This document shows positions 44,101-52,507 of a stretch of DNA of 64,000 nucleotides, piece after piece. The DNA lies in NCBI RefSeq assembly GCF_003315205.1, contig NZ_QNRR01000014.1, forward strand, positions 99,384-163,383, given 5' to 3'. The position numbers were made by a program, and so were the translations under genes. Positions within the stretch are counted from its first letter, which is position 1. The number at the start of each line of letters is the position of its first letter. Source of the stretch: Roseimicrobium gellanilyticum. Lineage in GTDB: Bacteria; Verrucomicrobiota; Verrucomicrobiia; Verrucomicrobiales; Verrucomicrobiaceae. A model generated the notes under the pieces. It ran no database searches, had not been told where the DNA came from, and worked only from the letters and a program-made list of their open reading frames with translations.

Positions 44101-45072
44101 CTACCTCAGCCCCTTCTCCCGCATCTCCAGCCACCACTGCACAAACTGCGGGATGCCGGTGTCGATGTGGGTCGTGGGCTTGAAGTTCAGCACGGTGCTG
44201 GCTTTACCGACATCCGCGCTCGTGAGCGGCACGTCTCCGGGCTGCTCGGGCATGGCGTTGATCTGCGCCTTCTTGCCGAGGGCCTTTTCGATCGCGCCGA
44301 TCATCTCATTGAGCGTCACGGTTTGTGAACCGCCCAGGTTGAAGATGTCGCACTTGGGCGCGGCTTCGTCCCCAGTGTACTCCAGAGACCCGATGATGCC
44401 GTCCACGATGTCACTGATGAAGGTGTAGTCACGCGCCGTGCTGCCATCGCCATACCGGTCGATGGGCTTGTCCTCGTGGATCAGGCGGGTGAACTTCGAA
44501 ATCGCGAGGTCGGGGCGCTGGCGCGGACCGTACACCGTGAAGAACCGCAGACAGACGGTACGGATGCCGTAGAGGGCGGAGTAGTTCGAGCACATCTGCT
44601 CGCCGGCCATCTTCGTCATGGCATACGGGGAGATGGTCTGCAGGATGGGATCCACCTCGGCGAAAGGAACTTTCTTGTTCACCCCGTACACCGAGCTGCT
44701 GCTGGCGAAGACGAAGCGCTTCACACCGTGGCTCTTCGCCGCCTCCAACATGTTGAAGGTGCCCTTGATGTTTGTATCGATATAGAGCTCGGGCTGCTCA
44801 ATGCTCGGCCGGACCCCGGCGCGTGCGGCGAGATGGATCACCGCATCCACCGGTGCGGCGGCATAGGCGCGCTCCACGTCATCCTTTTCACGAAGGTCAC
44901 CCTCTACCAGGGTGATCTGATCACGAATCGCGCGGATGTTCTCACGCTTGATGGCCGGATCGTAGTAGTCGTTGAAGTTGTCCAGGATGGTGACGCTGTG
45001 GCCATTTGCGAGCAACCGCTCGGTGGTGTGGGAACCAATGAAACCGGCGCCTCCGGTGATAAGAACTCTCAT
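44101..45072 (-). CDS. NAD-dependent nucleotide-sugar epimerase (UDP-glucuronate epimerase-like)
   Basis: This 323-residue protein is an extended short-chain dehydrogenase. The NAD-binding glycine motif GGAGFIGSH is at residues 7-15, the catalytic Ser in ASSSSVYG near 120 and the Tyr/Lys pair in PYAMTKMAG near 145. NFNDYYDPAIKRENI near 35-50 is typical of UDP-glucuronate 4-epimerases and related GalE-like enzymes. It makes activated sugars for surface polysaccharides in the cytoplasm. The open frame continues upstream, but MRVLITGG is the natural start. Confidence 0.88.
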   Translation of the reverse strand: MRVLITGGAGFIGSHTTERLLANGHSVTILDNFNDYYDPAIKRENIRAIRDQITLVEGDLREKDDVERAYAAAPVDAVIHLAARAGVRPSIEQPELYIDTNIKGTFNMLEAAKSHGVKRFVFASSSSVYGVNKKVPFAEVDPILQTISPYAMTKMAGEQMCSNYSALYGIRTVCLRFFTVYGPRQRPDLAISKFTRLIHEDKPIDRYGDGSTARDYTFISDIVDGIIGSLEYTGDEAAPKCDIFNLGGSQTVTLNEMIGAIEKALGKKAQINAMPEQPGDVPLTSADVGKASTVLNFKPTTHIDTGIPQFVQWWLEMREKGLR

Positions 45073-45169
45073 GGGTGGTGGTGAGAAACGTGGGCAGGCT
45101 TCGTAACGGCGTGGGCAGGGCGAGGCAAGCGAAAGTTGCCCGCCGTCCAATGCTGCCACTTTCCTCTGT

Positions 45170-45592
45170 CTATTGAGGCACCGGTGGCGGAGTCACCACC
45201 TTGGAAGGCCCCACCAAGGCGAGGACAACCGTGCCAATCAACCCCAGGAAGGTCACCGCTGCCCCCATGAGGAGCGAAAAGATGATCCGCCCCATGGCTG
45301 CGGAAAGGTGCGCCGGATCCGCCACTCCGGCGGTGCCCAAGTTCTCGAAAGCAGCGATGGCCCCAGCAGCAACCCCACACAACCCGACCATGAGAGGAAG
45401 GAAGGCGGCAGCAAAGTAAGCGATGATGGATGACACGCTGCGCCTGCCCACCAATGAGGTAACGAAGAGGGCAAATAGAAGAAGTGCGAGGAACAAGATC
45501 ACCCAGGCAGACAATCCTCCTTCTTGCAGCAATCCCAGTAGGGACGGCTTGTAGACCACAACGGGATGTTCTGGAGAAGGCAAGGGTTCCAT
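45170..45592 (-). CDS. Small MotA/TolQ/ExbB-like membrane protein (tentative)
   Basis: This 140-residue protein has three transmembrane helices (about 25-48, 57-85 and 108-132). The last two resemble MotA/TolQ/ExbB proton channels, with LVGRRSVSSIIAYFAAAFLP and GRIIFSLLMGAAVTFLGLIGTV. The C-terminus is Pro-rich. Start MEPLPSPE was chosen; the frame extends another 41 codons upstream. It is divergent from the Pro/Ala-rich protein gene. No ExbD/TolR partner is adjacent, so the assignment is uncertain. Confidence 0.55.
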   Translation of the reverse strand: MEPLPSPEHPVVVYKPSLLGLLQEGGLSAWVILFLALLLFALFVTSLVGRRSVSSIIAYFAAAFLPLMVGLCGVAAGAIAAFENLGTAGVADPAHLSAAMGRIIFSLLMGAAVTFLGLIGTVVLALVGPSKVVTPPPVPQ

Positions 45593-45822
45593 GGAAGCAT
45601 CAAGAACAGGATGATGAAAATTCTGGCAACTCGAGCGCCCAAAGCATGGCGGTTCCGGTGAGGCGATGTCAATCCCTTCATGCACCGGCGCATGCATCAC
45701 ATTCTCCCCCCGCAAAACTTCCTCCCAAAAGAGGAGAATCCCATTGACTCTCTCCGACGAAAACAGCTAATCTTTTTTGAAATACACGGCGGCTCCATGT
45801 CTCCGTGACAAATTTTTGCACC

Positions 45823-47061
45823 ATGGACAACAAGACACAGCCGACACCGCCGCCAGGACCGTCCCAAAAGACGGCTGCCGTGCCGCTTAAAAAGGAGACC
45901 GTACGCATCACCCTGCGGGCCCGTCCGGGTGCCGGGATGACCCAGCCGAAGGAAATGACCGCCCCCATTCCGCCGGTGGTCAATACCTCGCCGATTCCGC
46001 GCCCCATCACGACTTCCGTGACGCCCGCCGGAGCCGCTACCGCACGTGTGCCCACCGCTCCTGCGGCGCCTGCTCCGCTGCCGCCGATGTCGAAGACCGG
46101 CCCAGTGTCCATTGCCAGCAAGGCCACCGCGCCCATCCAGCTTCCCAGCTCCCCGCTGCCTCCGGCCGCCGCGCGTCCTGCCACTGCTCCCGTAGTGCTT
46201 CCTGCCGGTGCCCCGCAGCCCGCATCTCGCACGACCGCTTATGTGAAGCTGGACGCCGTCCCCGCTCCCGCAGCTCCTGGCGCTCCCCGTCCGCCTGCCG
46301 CCCCCCGCCCACCCGGCGCTCCCGCAGCTCCGCGTCCTCCTGGCGCTCCGGCTGCCCCTGCCGCTCGCGCTGCTGGCGCTCCCGCGGCTCCGCGCCCTCC
46401 TGGCGCTCCTCCCGCTCCCGTGGGAGCCAAGCCCCCGGGCGCTCCCGGTGCTCCTCCTCGTCCCGGTGGCGCGCCTCCCATGGCACCCACAGTTCCCCTG
46501 CAGAAGGCCCCCGGCGCTCCAGGCGCACCCAAGCCTCCCGGCGCAGGCGCTCCTCCCACCGGACCCAAGGTGGAGGCAGGCGCCAGCACCGTGCCGCTCG
46601 CCAAGGCTCCCGGCGCTCCGCCCAAGCCCCCCGGCTCCGGCACCGCTCCGATGGCCAAGACCGGCACTCCTGGCGGTCCTACCCAAGCTCTTCCCAAAGC
46701 CACCGTGCAGCTTGCCAAGGGCACCCAGCCCATGGCCAAAGGCGCCGTCGCCGCTCCCGCTGCGGCCGCCGCTGCCCGTCAGCCTAGCGAAGACAGCGCA
46801 CCGCTTTATGATGAGAAGGATCCCGAGGCTGGCCTCGCTCCGCTCGCCATCGTTTGCACCATCCTGTCCGTGGCACTCGCGTTCATCGCCGTGGTCGGTT
46901 CTGGAACGGTCTTCAATACGCCCAATGACGACGAGGCATCTGCTTTCAGCATGCCCACGATGAATCCACCGTCTTGGGAACAGGAAAATCCTGACAAGCC
47001 CGGCACCTACCGCAGCACCTACGAGGACGATCTGAAGAAGATCCGCCAGCGTTACCAATAA
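45823..47061 (+). CDS. Pro/Ala-rich low-complexity protein with C-terminal membrane anchor
   Basis: This 412-residue protein is dominated by GAP/PPGAPAAP-type repeats (about residues 60-320) with interspersed positively charged segments. It is collagen-like in composition but not strict in period. There is no signal peptide. One transmembrane helix sits near residues 348-370 (LAPLAIVCTILSVALAF), followed by an acidic C-terminal tail (SMPTMNPPSWEQENPDK). This is a tail-type anchor with a long disordered cytoplasmic region. The function is unknown; it could be a scaffold. A large antisense frame on the minus strand is a shadow of its GC-rich repeats. Confidence 0.75.
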   Translation: MDNKTQPTPPPGPSQKTAAVPLKKETVRITLRARPGAGMTQPKEMTAPIPPVVNTSPIPRPITTSVTPAGAATARVPTAPAAPAPLPPMSKTGPVSIASKATAPIQLPSSPLPPAAARPATAPVVLPAGAPQPASRTTAYVKLDAVPAPAAPGAPRPPAAPRPPGAPAAPRPPGAPAAPAARAAGAPAAPRPPGAPPAPVGAKPPGAPGAPPRPGGAPPMAPTVPLQKAPGAPGAPKPPGAGAPPTGPKVEAGASTVPLAKAPGAPPKPPGSGTAPMAKTGTPGGPTQALPKATVQLAKGTQPMAKGAVAAPAAAAAARQPSEDSAPLYDEKDPEAGLAPLAIVCTILSVALAFIAVVGSGTVFNTPNDDEASAFSMPTMNPPSWEQENPDKPGTYRSTYEDDLKKIRQRYQ

Positions 47062-47082
47062 CCCTCCACCCCGACGATTCCC

Positions 47083-47160
47083 ATGGTCTTTGCCTGGCTT
47101 CTTTTCCTCCTGTCGATCGCCATTCTTGCGCTCAGCATCCTGACCAAGAATCCGCTCTGA
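47083..47160 (+). CDS. Putative 25-residue single-helix membrane peptide
   Basis: A 78-bp frame (ATG 47083 to TGA 47160) starts 21 bp after the Pro/Ala-rich gene and encodes MVFAWLLFLLSIAILAL followed by SILTKNPL. Nearly the whole peptide would be one transmembrane helix. The terminator downstream is positioned for this gene. It was too short for standard ORF lists. Co-transcription with the membrane-anchored protein suggests a small partner, but coding is not proven. Confidence 0.45.
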   Translation: MVFAWLLFLLSIAILALSILTKNPL

Positions 47161-47204
47161 GGTCCACCCTCGGACGGTTCCGGTCACGATCGAAGACTGA
47201 CTTC

Positions 47205-47239
47205 AAAAAAGCGTCGCCCCAGCGGGCGGCGCTTTTTTG
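47205..47239. terminator. Bidirectional intrinsic terminator
   Basis: Stem GCGTCGCCC/GGGCGGCGC (one G-U pair) is flanked by an A-run and a T-run of six, so it can stop transcription on either strand. Confidence 0.8.
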
Positions 47240-47340
47240 TGTCCGCCAGCATTCGCAGGGGGCGGGAGGTTTCGGTTGATCCCATGCATCCTCTCGCCAC
47301 GATGTCTGCGTAACCTTCAGCAACCCTAATTCTCTTTCCC

Positions 47341-47664
47341 ATGGCCAGCGCAAACGTCGTCAACCTCACTGATGAAACCTTTGAATCCGAGATCCAGAAG
47401 GCTGAAGTGCCCGTGGTAGTGGACTTCTGGGCGGAATGGTGCGGCCCCTGCCGTCATTTCGCACCGGTCTTCGATCAATTCGCCACCGAGAACGCCGGCA
47501 AGGTGATCGCCGCCAAGGTGGATGTAGATAGCAACCAGAACGTGGCTGCGAAGTACAACATCCGCCAGATCCCGACTCTGCTCTGGTTCAAGGGCGGCAA
47601 CTTCCTCGGCCAGACCAGCGCCATGTCCAAGGACGGCCTGCTGAAGAAGCTCGAGTCGCTCTAA
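47341..47664 (+). CDS. trxA: Thioredoxin
   Basis: This 107-residue protein is a classic thioredoxin: VVDFWAEWCGPCRHFAPVF with the WCGPC active site near residues 32-36, and RQIPTLLWFKGG with the cis-proline loop near 75. It reduces disulfides in the cytoplasm together with thioredoxin reductase (not in this window). It ends SAMSKDGLLKKLESL. A second, diverged copy lies 74 bp downstream with a similar C-terminal MSKDGLL, indicating tandem duplication. Confidence 0.93.
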   Translation: MASANVVNLTDETFESEIQKAEVPVVVDFWAEWCGPCRHFAPVFDQFATENAGKVIAAKVDVDSNQNVAAKYNIRQIPTLLWFKGGNFLGQTSAMSKDGLLKKLESL

Positions 47665-47738
47665 GCGAAGACGCGTCCTCCATTGCCGGGCGGCATGAAA
47701 ACGTCGCCCGATGTGCGCACGGCGCTCCAGCAGCACCC

Positions 47739-48050
47739 ATGATCACTCTTTCCGACGCCAATTTCGAGGCTGAGGTAGGCAGCAGTTCGCTGCCTGTGAT
47801 CGTGGATGTCTGGGGTGAGAACTGCGGCTCCTGCCGTGTCATGGAGCCAGTGCTCAAACAGATTTCCGACGAGCGTGAGGGGCAGATCAAGGTCTGCAAA
47901 ATGAACTTGTACGACTCTCCCCAGACGGGTCTGCGATTCAACATCCGCGCCCTGCCCACGTTCCTGTTTTTCAAGGGCGGCGAACTCGTGGCCCGTCATT
48001 CAGGCTCCATGTCCAAGGATGGACTGCTGCGCATTGGCGGGCTCCTGTGA
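47739..48050 (+). CDS. Thioredoxin-like protein with CGSC active site
   Basis: This 103-residue thioredoxin fold has VIVDVWGENCGSCRVMEPVL, where the dithiol motif is CGSC instead of CGPC and the preceding Trp is Asn. The cis-proline loop is RALPTFLFFKGG. The redox potential and partner are probably different from TrxA. It shares the C-terminal MSKDGLL with the upstream thioredoxin. It has no signal peptide, so it is likely cytoplasmic, and it is probably in the same transcript as the first thioredoxin. Confidence 0.88.
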   Translation: MITLSDANFEAEVGSSSLPVIVDVWGENCGSCRVMEPVLKQISDEREGQIKVCKMNLYDSPQTGLRFNIRALPTFLFFKGGELVARHSGSMSKDGLLRIGGLL

Positions 48051-48093
48051 CAGATCTGTTTCCACGTTCAACTTTCACGTCCAATCAGCACGG

Positions 48094-48120
48094 AAAGGCG
48101 CGGTCACCCCGCGCCTTTTT
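48094..48120 (+). terminator. Intrinsic terminator after the thioredoxin pair
   Basis: A 10-bp stem AAAGGCGCGG/CCGCGCCTTT with a 5-base loop ends in a T-run. Confidence 0.85.
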
Positions 48121-48180
48121 CATTTCCCGGCTTGATCCCTCCTTGCTTCTCCCCACCATGCGATCCCACACCGACAACGC

Positions 48181-49158
48181 ATGATCCGCCTCATCACAGA
48201 GCAGGGACAGCTCATCGACTGGCAGGACCAGAAGCCCCATCCCCTGCCGGACAACCTGGTCTTTCTTGATTTGCTCAACCCTGCCAGGGCGGAGGAACTG
48301 GAAGCGGAACAGTGGCTGGAGTACCAGCTCCCCACGCGGGAAGAGATGCAGGAGATCGAGGAGTCCTCGCGACTGTATTCGGAGAAGGGGGCACTCTACA
48401 TGACGGCATGGGTGCCGGTGGGGTTGGACACGCCCGTACCCGAGACCTCCGCGATCACCTTCGTCGTGAGTCCGGACACGCTCACCACCGTGCGCTATGC
48501 GGACCCCATGGCCTGGCGCGTGATTGCCGACCAAGTCCGCCGTCAGCATACCCTTCCGCTCAGCAGTGACGCCGTATTCCTCACGTTGCTGGAGGCCATT
48601 GTCGCACGCATCGCAGATACCTTGCAGAATGTGGAGGCGGACTTGCGCCGCATCGCGATGGAAATCTTCCGCGTGAATCCGAACAAGACCTCCGGCGGCG
48701 AGAGTCAATGTGACCTCAATGAAGTCATCAAGCTGCTCGGCCGCCACAACAGTCTCGTGGCAAATCTTCGCGAGTGCCTGGTCAGCATCGCCCGCATGCT
48801 GCAGTACTTCCTAAACAACGCCGCCCCCTGGATGAAGGGCGAACTGGCCGCGCTCTTCCGCAGCGTGGCGCGCGACGTGAAGAGCCTCGACGACTACACG
48901 AACCAGCAAACGCAGGAGATGAGCTTCCTGCTGGATAGCACGCTGGGCCTGATCAACATCCAGCAGAACCAGATCATCAAAATCTTCACCGTGGCCAGCG
49001 TGCTCTTCATGCCTCCCACGCTGATCGCGAGCATCTACGGGATGAACGTGGGTTTGCCGATTGCAGAGAATCCCATCGCATTCTGGGCCGTGATGATCAT
49101 CATCGTTCTCTCCGCCATCCTGCCCATCGTCTTCTTCAAGAAGAAGAAACTGCTGTAG
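48181..49158 (+). CDS. corA: CorA-family magnesium/cobalt transporter
   Basis: This 325-residue protein has a large N-terminal cytoplasmic domain, long helices and two C-terminal transmembrane segments (about 265-285 and 297-317). The signature YGMN follows the first helix (IYGMNVGLPIAENP near residue 280). The short positive tail FKKKKLL is typical. It forms a pentameric divalent-cation channel. It stands alone between a terminator and the GT39-like gene. No Mg-responsive leader is evident upstream. Confidence 0.92.
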   Translation: MIRLITEQGQLIDWQDQKPHPLPDNLVFLDLLNPARAEELEAEQWLEYQLPTREEMQEIEESSRLYSEKGALYMTAWVPVGLDTPVPETSAITFVVSPDTLTTVRYADPMAWRVIADQVRRQHTLPLSSDAVFLTLLEAIVARIADTLQNVEADLRRIAMEIFRVNPNKTSGGESQCDLNEVIKLLGRHNSLVANLRECLVSIARMLQYFLNNAAPWMKGELAALFRSVARDVKSLDDYTNQQTQEMSFLLDSTLGLINIQQNQIIKIFTVASVLFMPPTLIASIYGMNVGLPIAENPIAFWAVMIIIVLSAILPIVFFKKKKLL

Positions 49159-49292
49159 GTTTCTAGAAGAGACCGTCCCTCGGCAGGCGGCACAATGGAC
49201 CAGTCCAGGTCTCAAGACCGGTAGTAGGATTCCCTTGGCGGCGGCGATTCCCCTGCGGTAAGGAATCGTTTCCCCGCCCCCTTTCGTTCCGC

Positions 49293-51257
49293 ATGTCCCT
49301 CCGCTCCGTCCGCATCCTGCTGCTCGTGCTCATCGCACTGGAGGGAGCGCTGCTGGTGTTCGGTCCCCAGGCGAAGGACCACCTCCCGGCCATCCAGGCT
49401 GCTCTGGCAGCAAAAGAGAAGCCCGACTGGGACGACGATGCGTCCATGGGCATCCGTTACGCGGCATGGATCAATCTCGTCCTGCTTCTCGTGCTTTTGG
49501 GTACTGCACAATGGTGGGCGAAACCTTTCTCGAAGGCCAAGGCCTTTGCAGCAAGAGAACCAGCAACTCCCGGAGGATCCTCCAAAGACGCAAACGGTGG
49601 ATTGGCGGTGGTGCCGCTTTGGGGCATCAAGGGATTGTTTTGGCCCCTCCTCCTTGTCGCTATTGTCACCTGCATCGCCGTCCGTCTCCCACTCGCCAGC
49701 AAGAGCCTGTGGTGGGACGAGTCCTGGGTGGTGCTGCAGGTCTCCCATGGCAAGTGGCGGCCAGATGCCAAAAAGCCGGGTCAGCTCAAGTTCGTCGAAC
49801 ACGATTGGAAACGCTGTGCCTTCTACTACCAGAAGCCCACGAATCACGTGCCGATGTCCCTGGCGCAGAAGGCCAGCTTCACGATTTCACGGGCCTTGAC
49901 GCACACGAAGCCCGGCGAGTTTTCCGACCTCGCGGCCCGCATGCCGGCGCTGATTGCTTCCGCAGCGGCTGTCCTATTGCTCGCGCTGCTACTACGGAGA
50001 TGGGGATTTGAGGGAGCTGGCATTGTTGCGGCTTTCCTGCTGGCGCTTCATCCGTGGTACATTCGCTACGGGGTGGATGCGCGAGCCTATGCCCTTGTCG
50101 TGCCCCTGTGCATCGCTGGCATGTTCGCGGTGACGCGCATCTTCCAGACGCGCGGATACAACGTACTCCCCTGGGTCGCTTGGGGGGCCATCGAGTTTGT
50201 CTGGCTGTGGGCCTATCCGAATGCGGCGGTCGATGTCACGGTGTTGAATCTTCTGCTCGCCTATGGAGTGCAGCGCTACAACGACATGCCGTGGCAGACC
50301 CTCGTGCGTTTGGCCGTGACAAATGTTTTCGCGGCGATGGCCTTCATCCAGATGTTCCTGCCGAACTTCATGCAGGCCACACGCTGGGCAGGCAATGAAA
50401 CGGTCTCCCAGCCACTTACTCAAGCCTTGTTCAACAGTACCTTGAGTCAGGTGCTCCTTGGAGTGGAACTCGCCTGGCCTCCTACCGTGGAAGCAGCGGG
50501 CCTGGTGTCCAGCACACCCGGTATTGGGATGGCCAGTTTTGATGGAGCCATCTGGCTGCTGCTTGCCCTCCTCGTCATCCTTCCCTTCGCAAGGCATCGG
50601 TTTGCTCCGAAGGGGTCGAATGGGCCATGGTGGGTTCTCAGCAACCTGTTCTTCAGCACCAGCCTCTTCATGCTGATTGTGCGGAGTACCGGCTCCTACT
50701 TCTATCCGCGCTTCATCATCGCGGCGCTACCCTGCCTCATCGCCATCGTGTGCCTGCTGGTGGCTGAGGCCGTTCGGAAATCAGAACCCAAAGGACTGCC
50801 TGCTTGGTTGCCTCACCTGCGCCGATGGGTCGCCGTGCTGCTGGCATTGGGCCTGGCGATTCAGGTCTTTCCGTTTTGGAAGGCGCAAATCGAGGTGCTT
50901 GGATCTCGTCCGTACGCACCCCTCAGGGATGTGGCGACATACGTAGACACGCAACCGGCGCAACGGAAGGACGGACAGCAATTCCTGGTCGTTTGCTACG
51001 GTCATGGCCACGAAACCCTCCCCGTCTACCTGCCCACCGTGGCCAGCGCTGTTTCCAAGTCAGAACTGGAAAAGTACATGACCCAGGCTCGCGCAGAAAA
51101 GCGGGGCCTGCTTGTGATCCAAGGTCACACCGGGCACAACCGCAGCCTCATTCCTGACGGCTTCCAGCTTCTTGATGACAGCAAGCTTTTCAGGGAGATC
51201 AAGGCCTTCGCGGGGATCGATCCCGAATTCTATTACCGGGTGTATGAGATGGAGTGA
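49293..51257 (+). CDS. Membrane glycosyltransferase, GT39/ArnT-like
   Basis: This 654-residue protein has about twelve hydrophobic segments. The acidic motif of GT-C enzymes appears in the first periplasmic loop as SKSLWWDESWVVLQ near residue 145. A further HPWYIRYGVDARAYAL near 255 is typical of the PMT/GT39 family (dolichyl/undecaprenyl-phosphate-sugar dependent). The C-terminal soluble domain is about 130 residues. The likely role is adding sugars to lipids or proteins at the outer face of the inner membrane. The donor and acceptor are unknown. Confidence 0.82.
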   Translation: MSLRSVRILLLVLIALEGALLVFGPQAKDHLPAIQAALAAKEKPDWDDDASMGIRYAAWINLVLLLVLLGTAQWWAKPFSKAKAFAAREPATPGGSSKDANGGLAVVPLWGIKGLFWPLLLVAIVTCIAVRLPLASKSLWWDESWVVLQVSHGKWRPDAKKPGQLKFVEHDWKRCAFYYQKPTNHVPMSLAQKASFTISRALTHTKPGEFSDLAARMPALIASAAAVLLLALLLRRWGFEGAGIVAAFLLALHPWYIRYGVDARAYALVVPLCIAGMFAVTRIFQTRGYNVLPWVAWGAIEFVWLWAYPNAAVDVTVLNLLLAYGVQRYNDMPWQTLVRLAVTNVFAAMAFIQMFLPNFMQATRWAGNETVSQPLTQALFNSTLSQVLLGVELAWPPTVEAAGLVSSTPGIGMASFDGAIWLLLALLVILPFARHRFAPKGSNGPWWVLSNLFFSTSLFMLIVRSTGSYFYPRFIIAALPCLIAIVCLLVAEAVRKSEPKGLPAWLPHLRRWVAVLLALGLAIQVFPFWKAQIEVLGSRPYAPLRDVATYVDTQPAQRKDGQQFLVVCYGHGHETLPVYLPTVASAVSKSELEKYMTQARAEKRGLLVIQGHTGHNRSLIPDGFQLLDDSKLFREIKAFAGIDPEFYYRVYEME

Positions 51258-51271
51258 GGGATGGAAACAGT

Positions 51272-51307
51272 GATGGCGGAGGAGTCGTCCAAGACTCAGC
51301 CGCCATC
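51272..51307. terminator. Inverted repeat between convergent genes
   Basis: Left arm GATGGCGG-AG-GAGTC and right arm GACTC-AG-CCGCCATC pair over 13 of 15 bases between the GT39 and universal stress genes. There is no U-run. Confidence 0.45.
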
Positions 51308-51342
51308 TCGCATCACTTCCTATCCCACCACATGTCACCACG

Positions 51343-52332
51343 CTATGCCATCGGCACCGTGGCTGGAGGGAAGGCACTCTCGTGCTCGTCCTTCGTTTCC
51401 TGGAGGCCGGACGTCTCGACCTGCATTTCAATAGGAAGCTCAAAGCCATCCGGCTTTACGGTAAGCATGGAGCACGGAGCATGTGTCACCACCTTCTCGG
51501 CGGTGGTGCCGATCAGCAGGGTGCGCAGGTTGGTCTTCCCCCGGGTTCCGAGCACCACCAGATCTGTCTTGGTAAGGTTCATGTGCTCGAGGATGCCTTC
51601 CCGTACATTCGCCCGATCCTTCACGAAGGAGTTCCATGTCAGGGTGCTTGGTGCCGTACGCATCAGGGGCCGGAGGAATCCATCCATCTCGTGCTCCCAA
51701 TGCGCAAGGCCCTGCGGATCCACAGCTGTGAGAGGCGGGGCAAATCCGTTGTAGTCCATGGTGAGCGCCAGCACGGATTGATTGATGAGGAGGCAGTCCA
51801 GCATGGCGCCATCCAGCTCTGCCACGTTGCGTGCGGCAGTGACTGCCTTGGCCGAGGTCTCGGAAAGATCCACGCAGGCAGTGATGTGGCGGAATGGACC
51901 ATCCATGCCCTCACGCACCAGCAGCACGTCTGCAGGAGCCTTGCGCATGCACTTGCTGGCCACCGAACCGATATCATTGGGCCCATGCTCAGAACCACGT
52001 GTCCCCAAGACGATGAGGTCTGCATCGAGGCGGTGCCGGGCGCCGATGAGCGCCTGGAAGGCATTGCCAACATCTAGTTCAATGCGCAGATGGTCGGAAG
52101 GGACGCCGGCATCTGCGATGAAATCCACCACTGTCTTATCGACGTGCTGGAAAAGGTCGAGATCATTCCAGTGATGCGCTTCCTTCATGGACTCGGCCAG
52201 CTTCGGATCGATCACATGCATGACAGTGACTGGGGTCTTGCCAGGGGAGGCGATGCGCGCAGCCGCATGCAGGGCGGCACGGCTTCCTGGTGAAAAATCG
52301 ACCCCAACAAGGATGTGCTGGTAGGTCTTCAT
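51343..52332 (-). CDS. Tandem-domain universal stress protein
   Basis: This 329-residue protein contains two UspA domains (about 1-160 and 165-315). Each has an ATP-binding loop: VLGTRGSEHGPND with IGSVASKCMRKAP in the first, and VLGTRGKTNLRTLLIG in the second. The N-terminus ILVGVDFSPGSRAAL is typical. Such proteins bind ATP and help survive starvation or other stress in the cytoplasm. The start at 52332 was chosen; an upstream in-frame extension lacks the UspA strand. Confidence 0.9.
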   Translation of the reverse strand: MKTYQHILVGVDFSPGSRAALHAAARIASPGKTPVTVMHVIDPKLAESMKEAHHWNDLDLFQHVDKTVVDFIADAGVPSDHLRIELDVGNAFQALIGARHRLDADLIVLGTRGSEHGPNDIGSVASKCMRKAPADVLLVREGMDGPFRHITACVDLSETSAKAVTAARNVAELDGAMLDCLLINQSVLALTMDYNGFAPPLTAVDPQGLAHWEHEMDGFLRPLMRTAPSTLTWNSFVKDRANVREGILEHMNLTKTDLVVLGTRGKTNLRTLLIGTTAEKVVTHAPCSMLTVKPDGFELPIEMQVETSGLQETKDEHESAFPPATVPMA

Positions 52333-52507
52333 GGGATGAATGGGAAAGGGGTTTTCAACTGATGATGCCACCGGGGTGTACCTCACCCGCATTGCAGCTT
52401 TCTCTCATCCTGATTCGCATAGGGCAAAACTCGCGGATGGCCTGGCGCAGCGAAGCTCATGGGCGGCTTTCCTGCGTCCGCAGATTGCCCGAATGCTCAA
52501 CGTCTGC

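Noticed and set aside
45170..45592. MotA/TolQ-like protein considered as part of an ExbB-ExbD energy-coupling system
   Set aside because: No ExbD/TolR or TonB gene is adjacent; only the membrane topology is similar.
45697..47187. A 496-residue minus-strand open frame rich in Gly, Arg and Ser
   Set aside because: It is antisense to the Pro/Ala-rich protein, whose strand has a membrane helix and a start in a sensible divergent region; repeats of GCN/CCN codons keep the opposite frame open.
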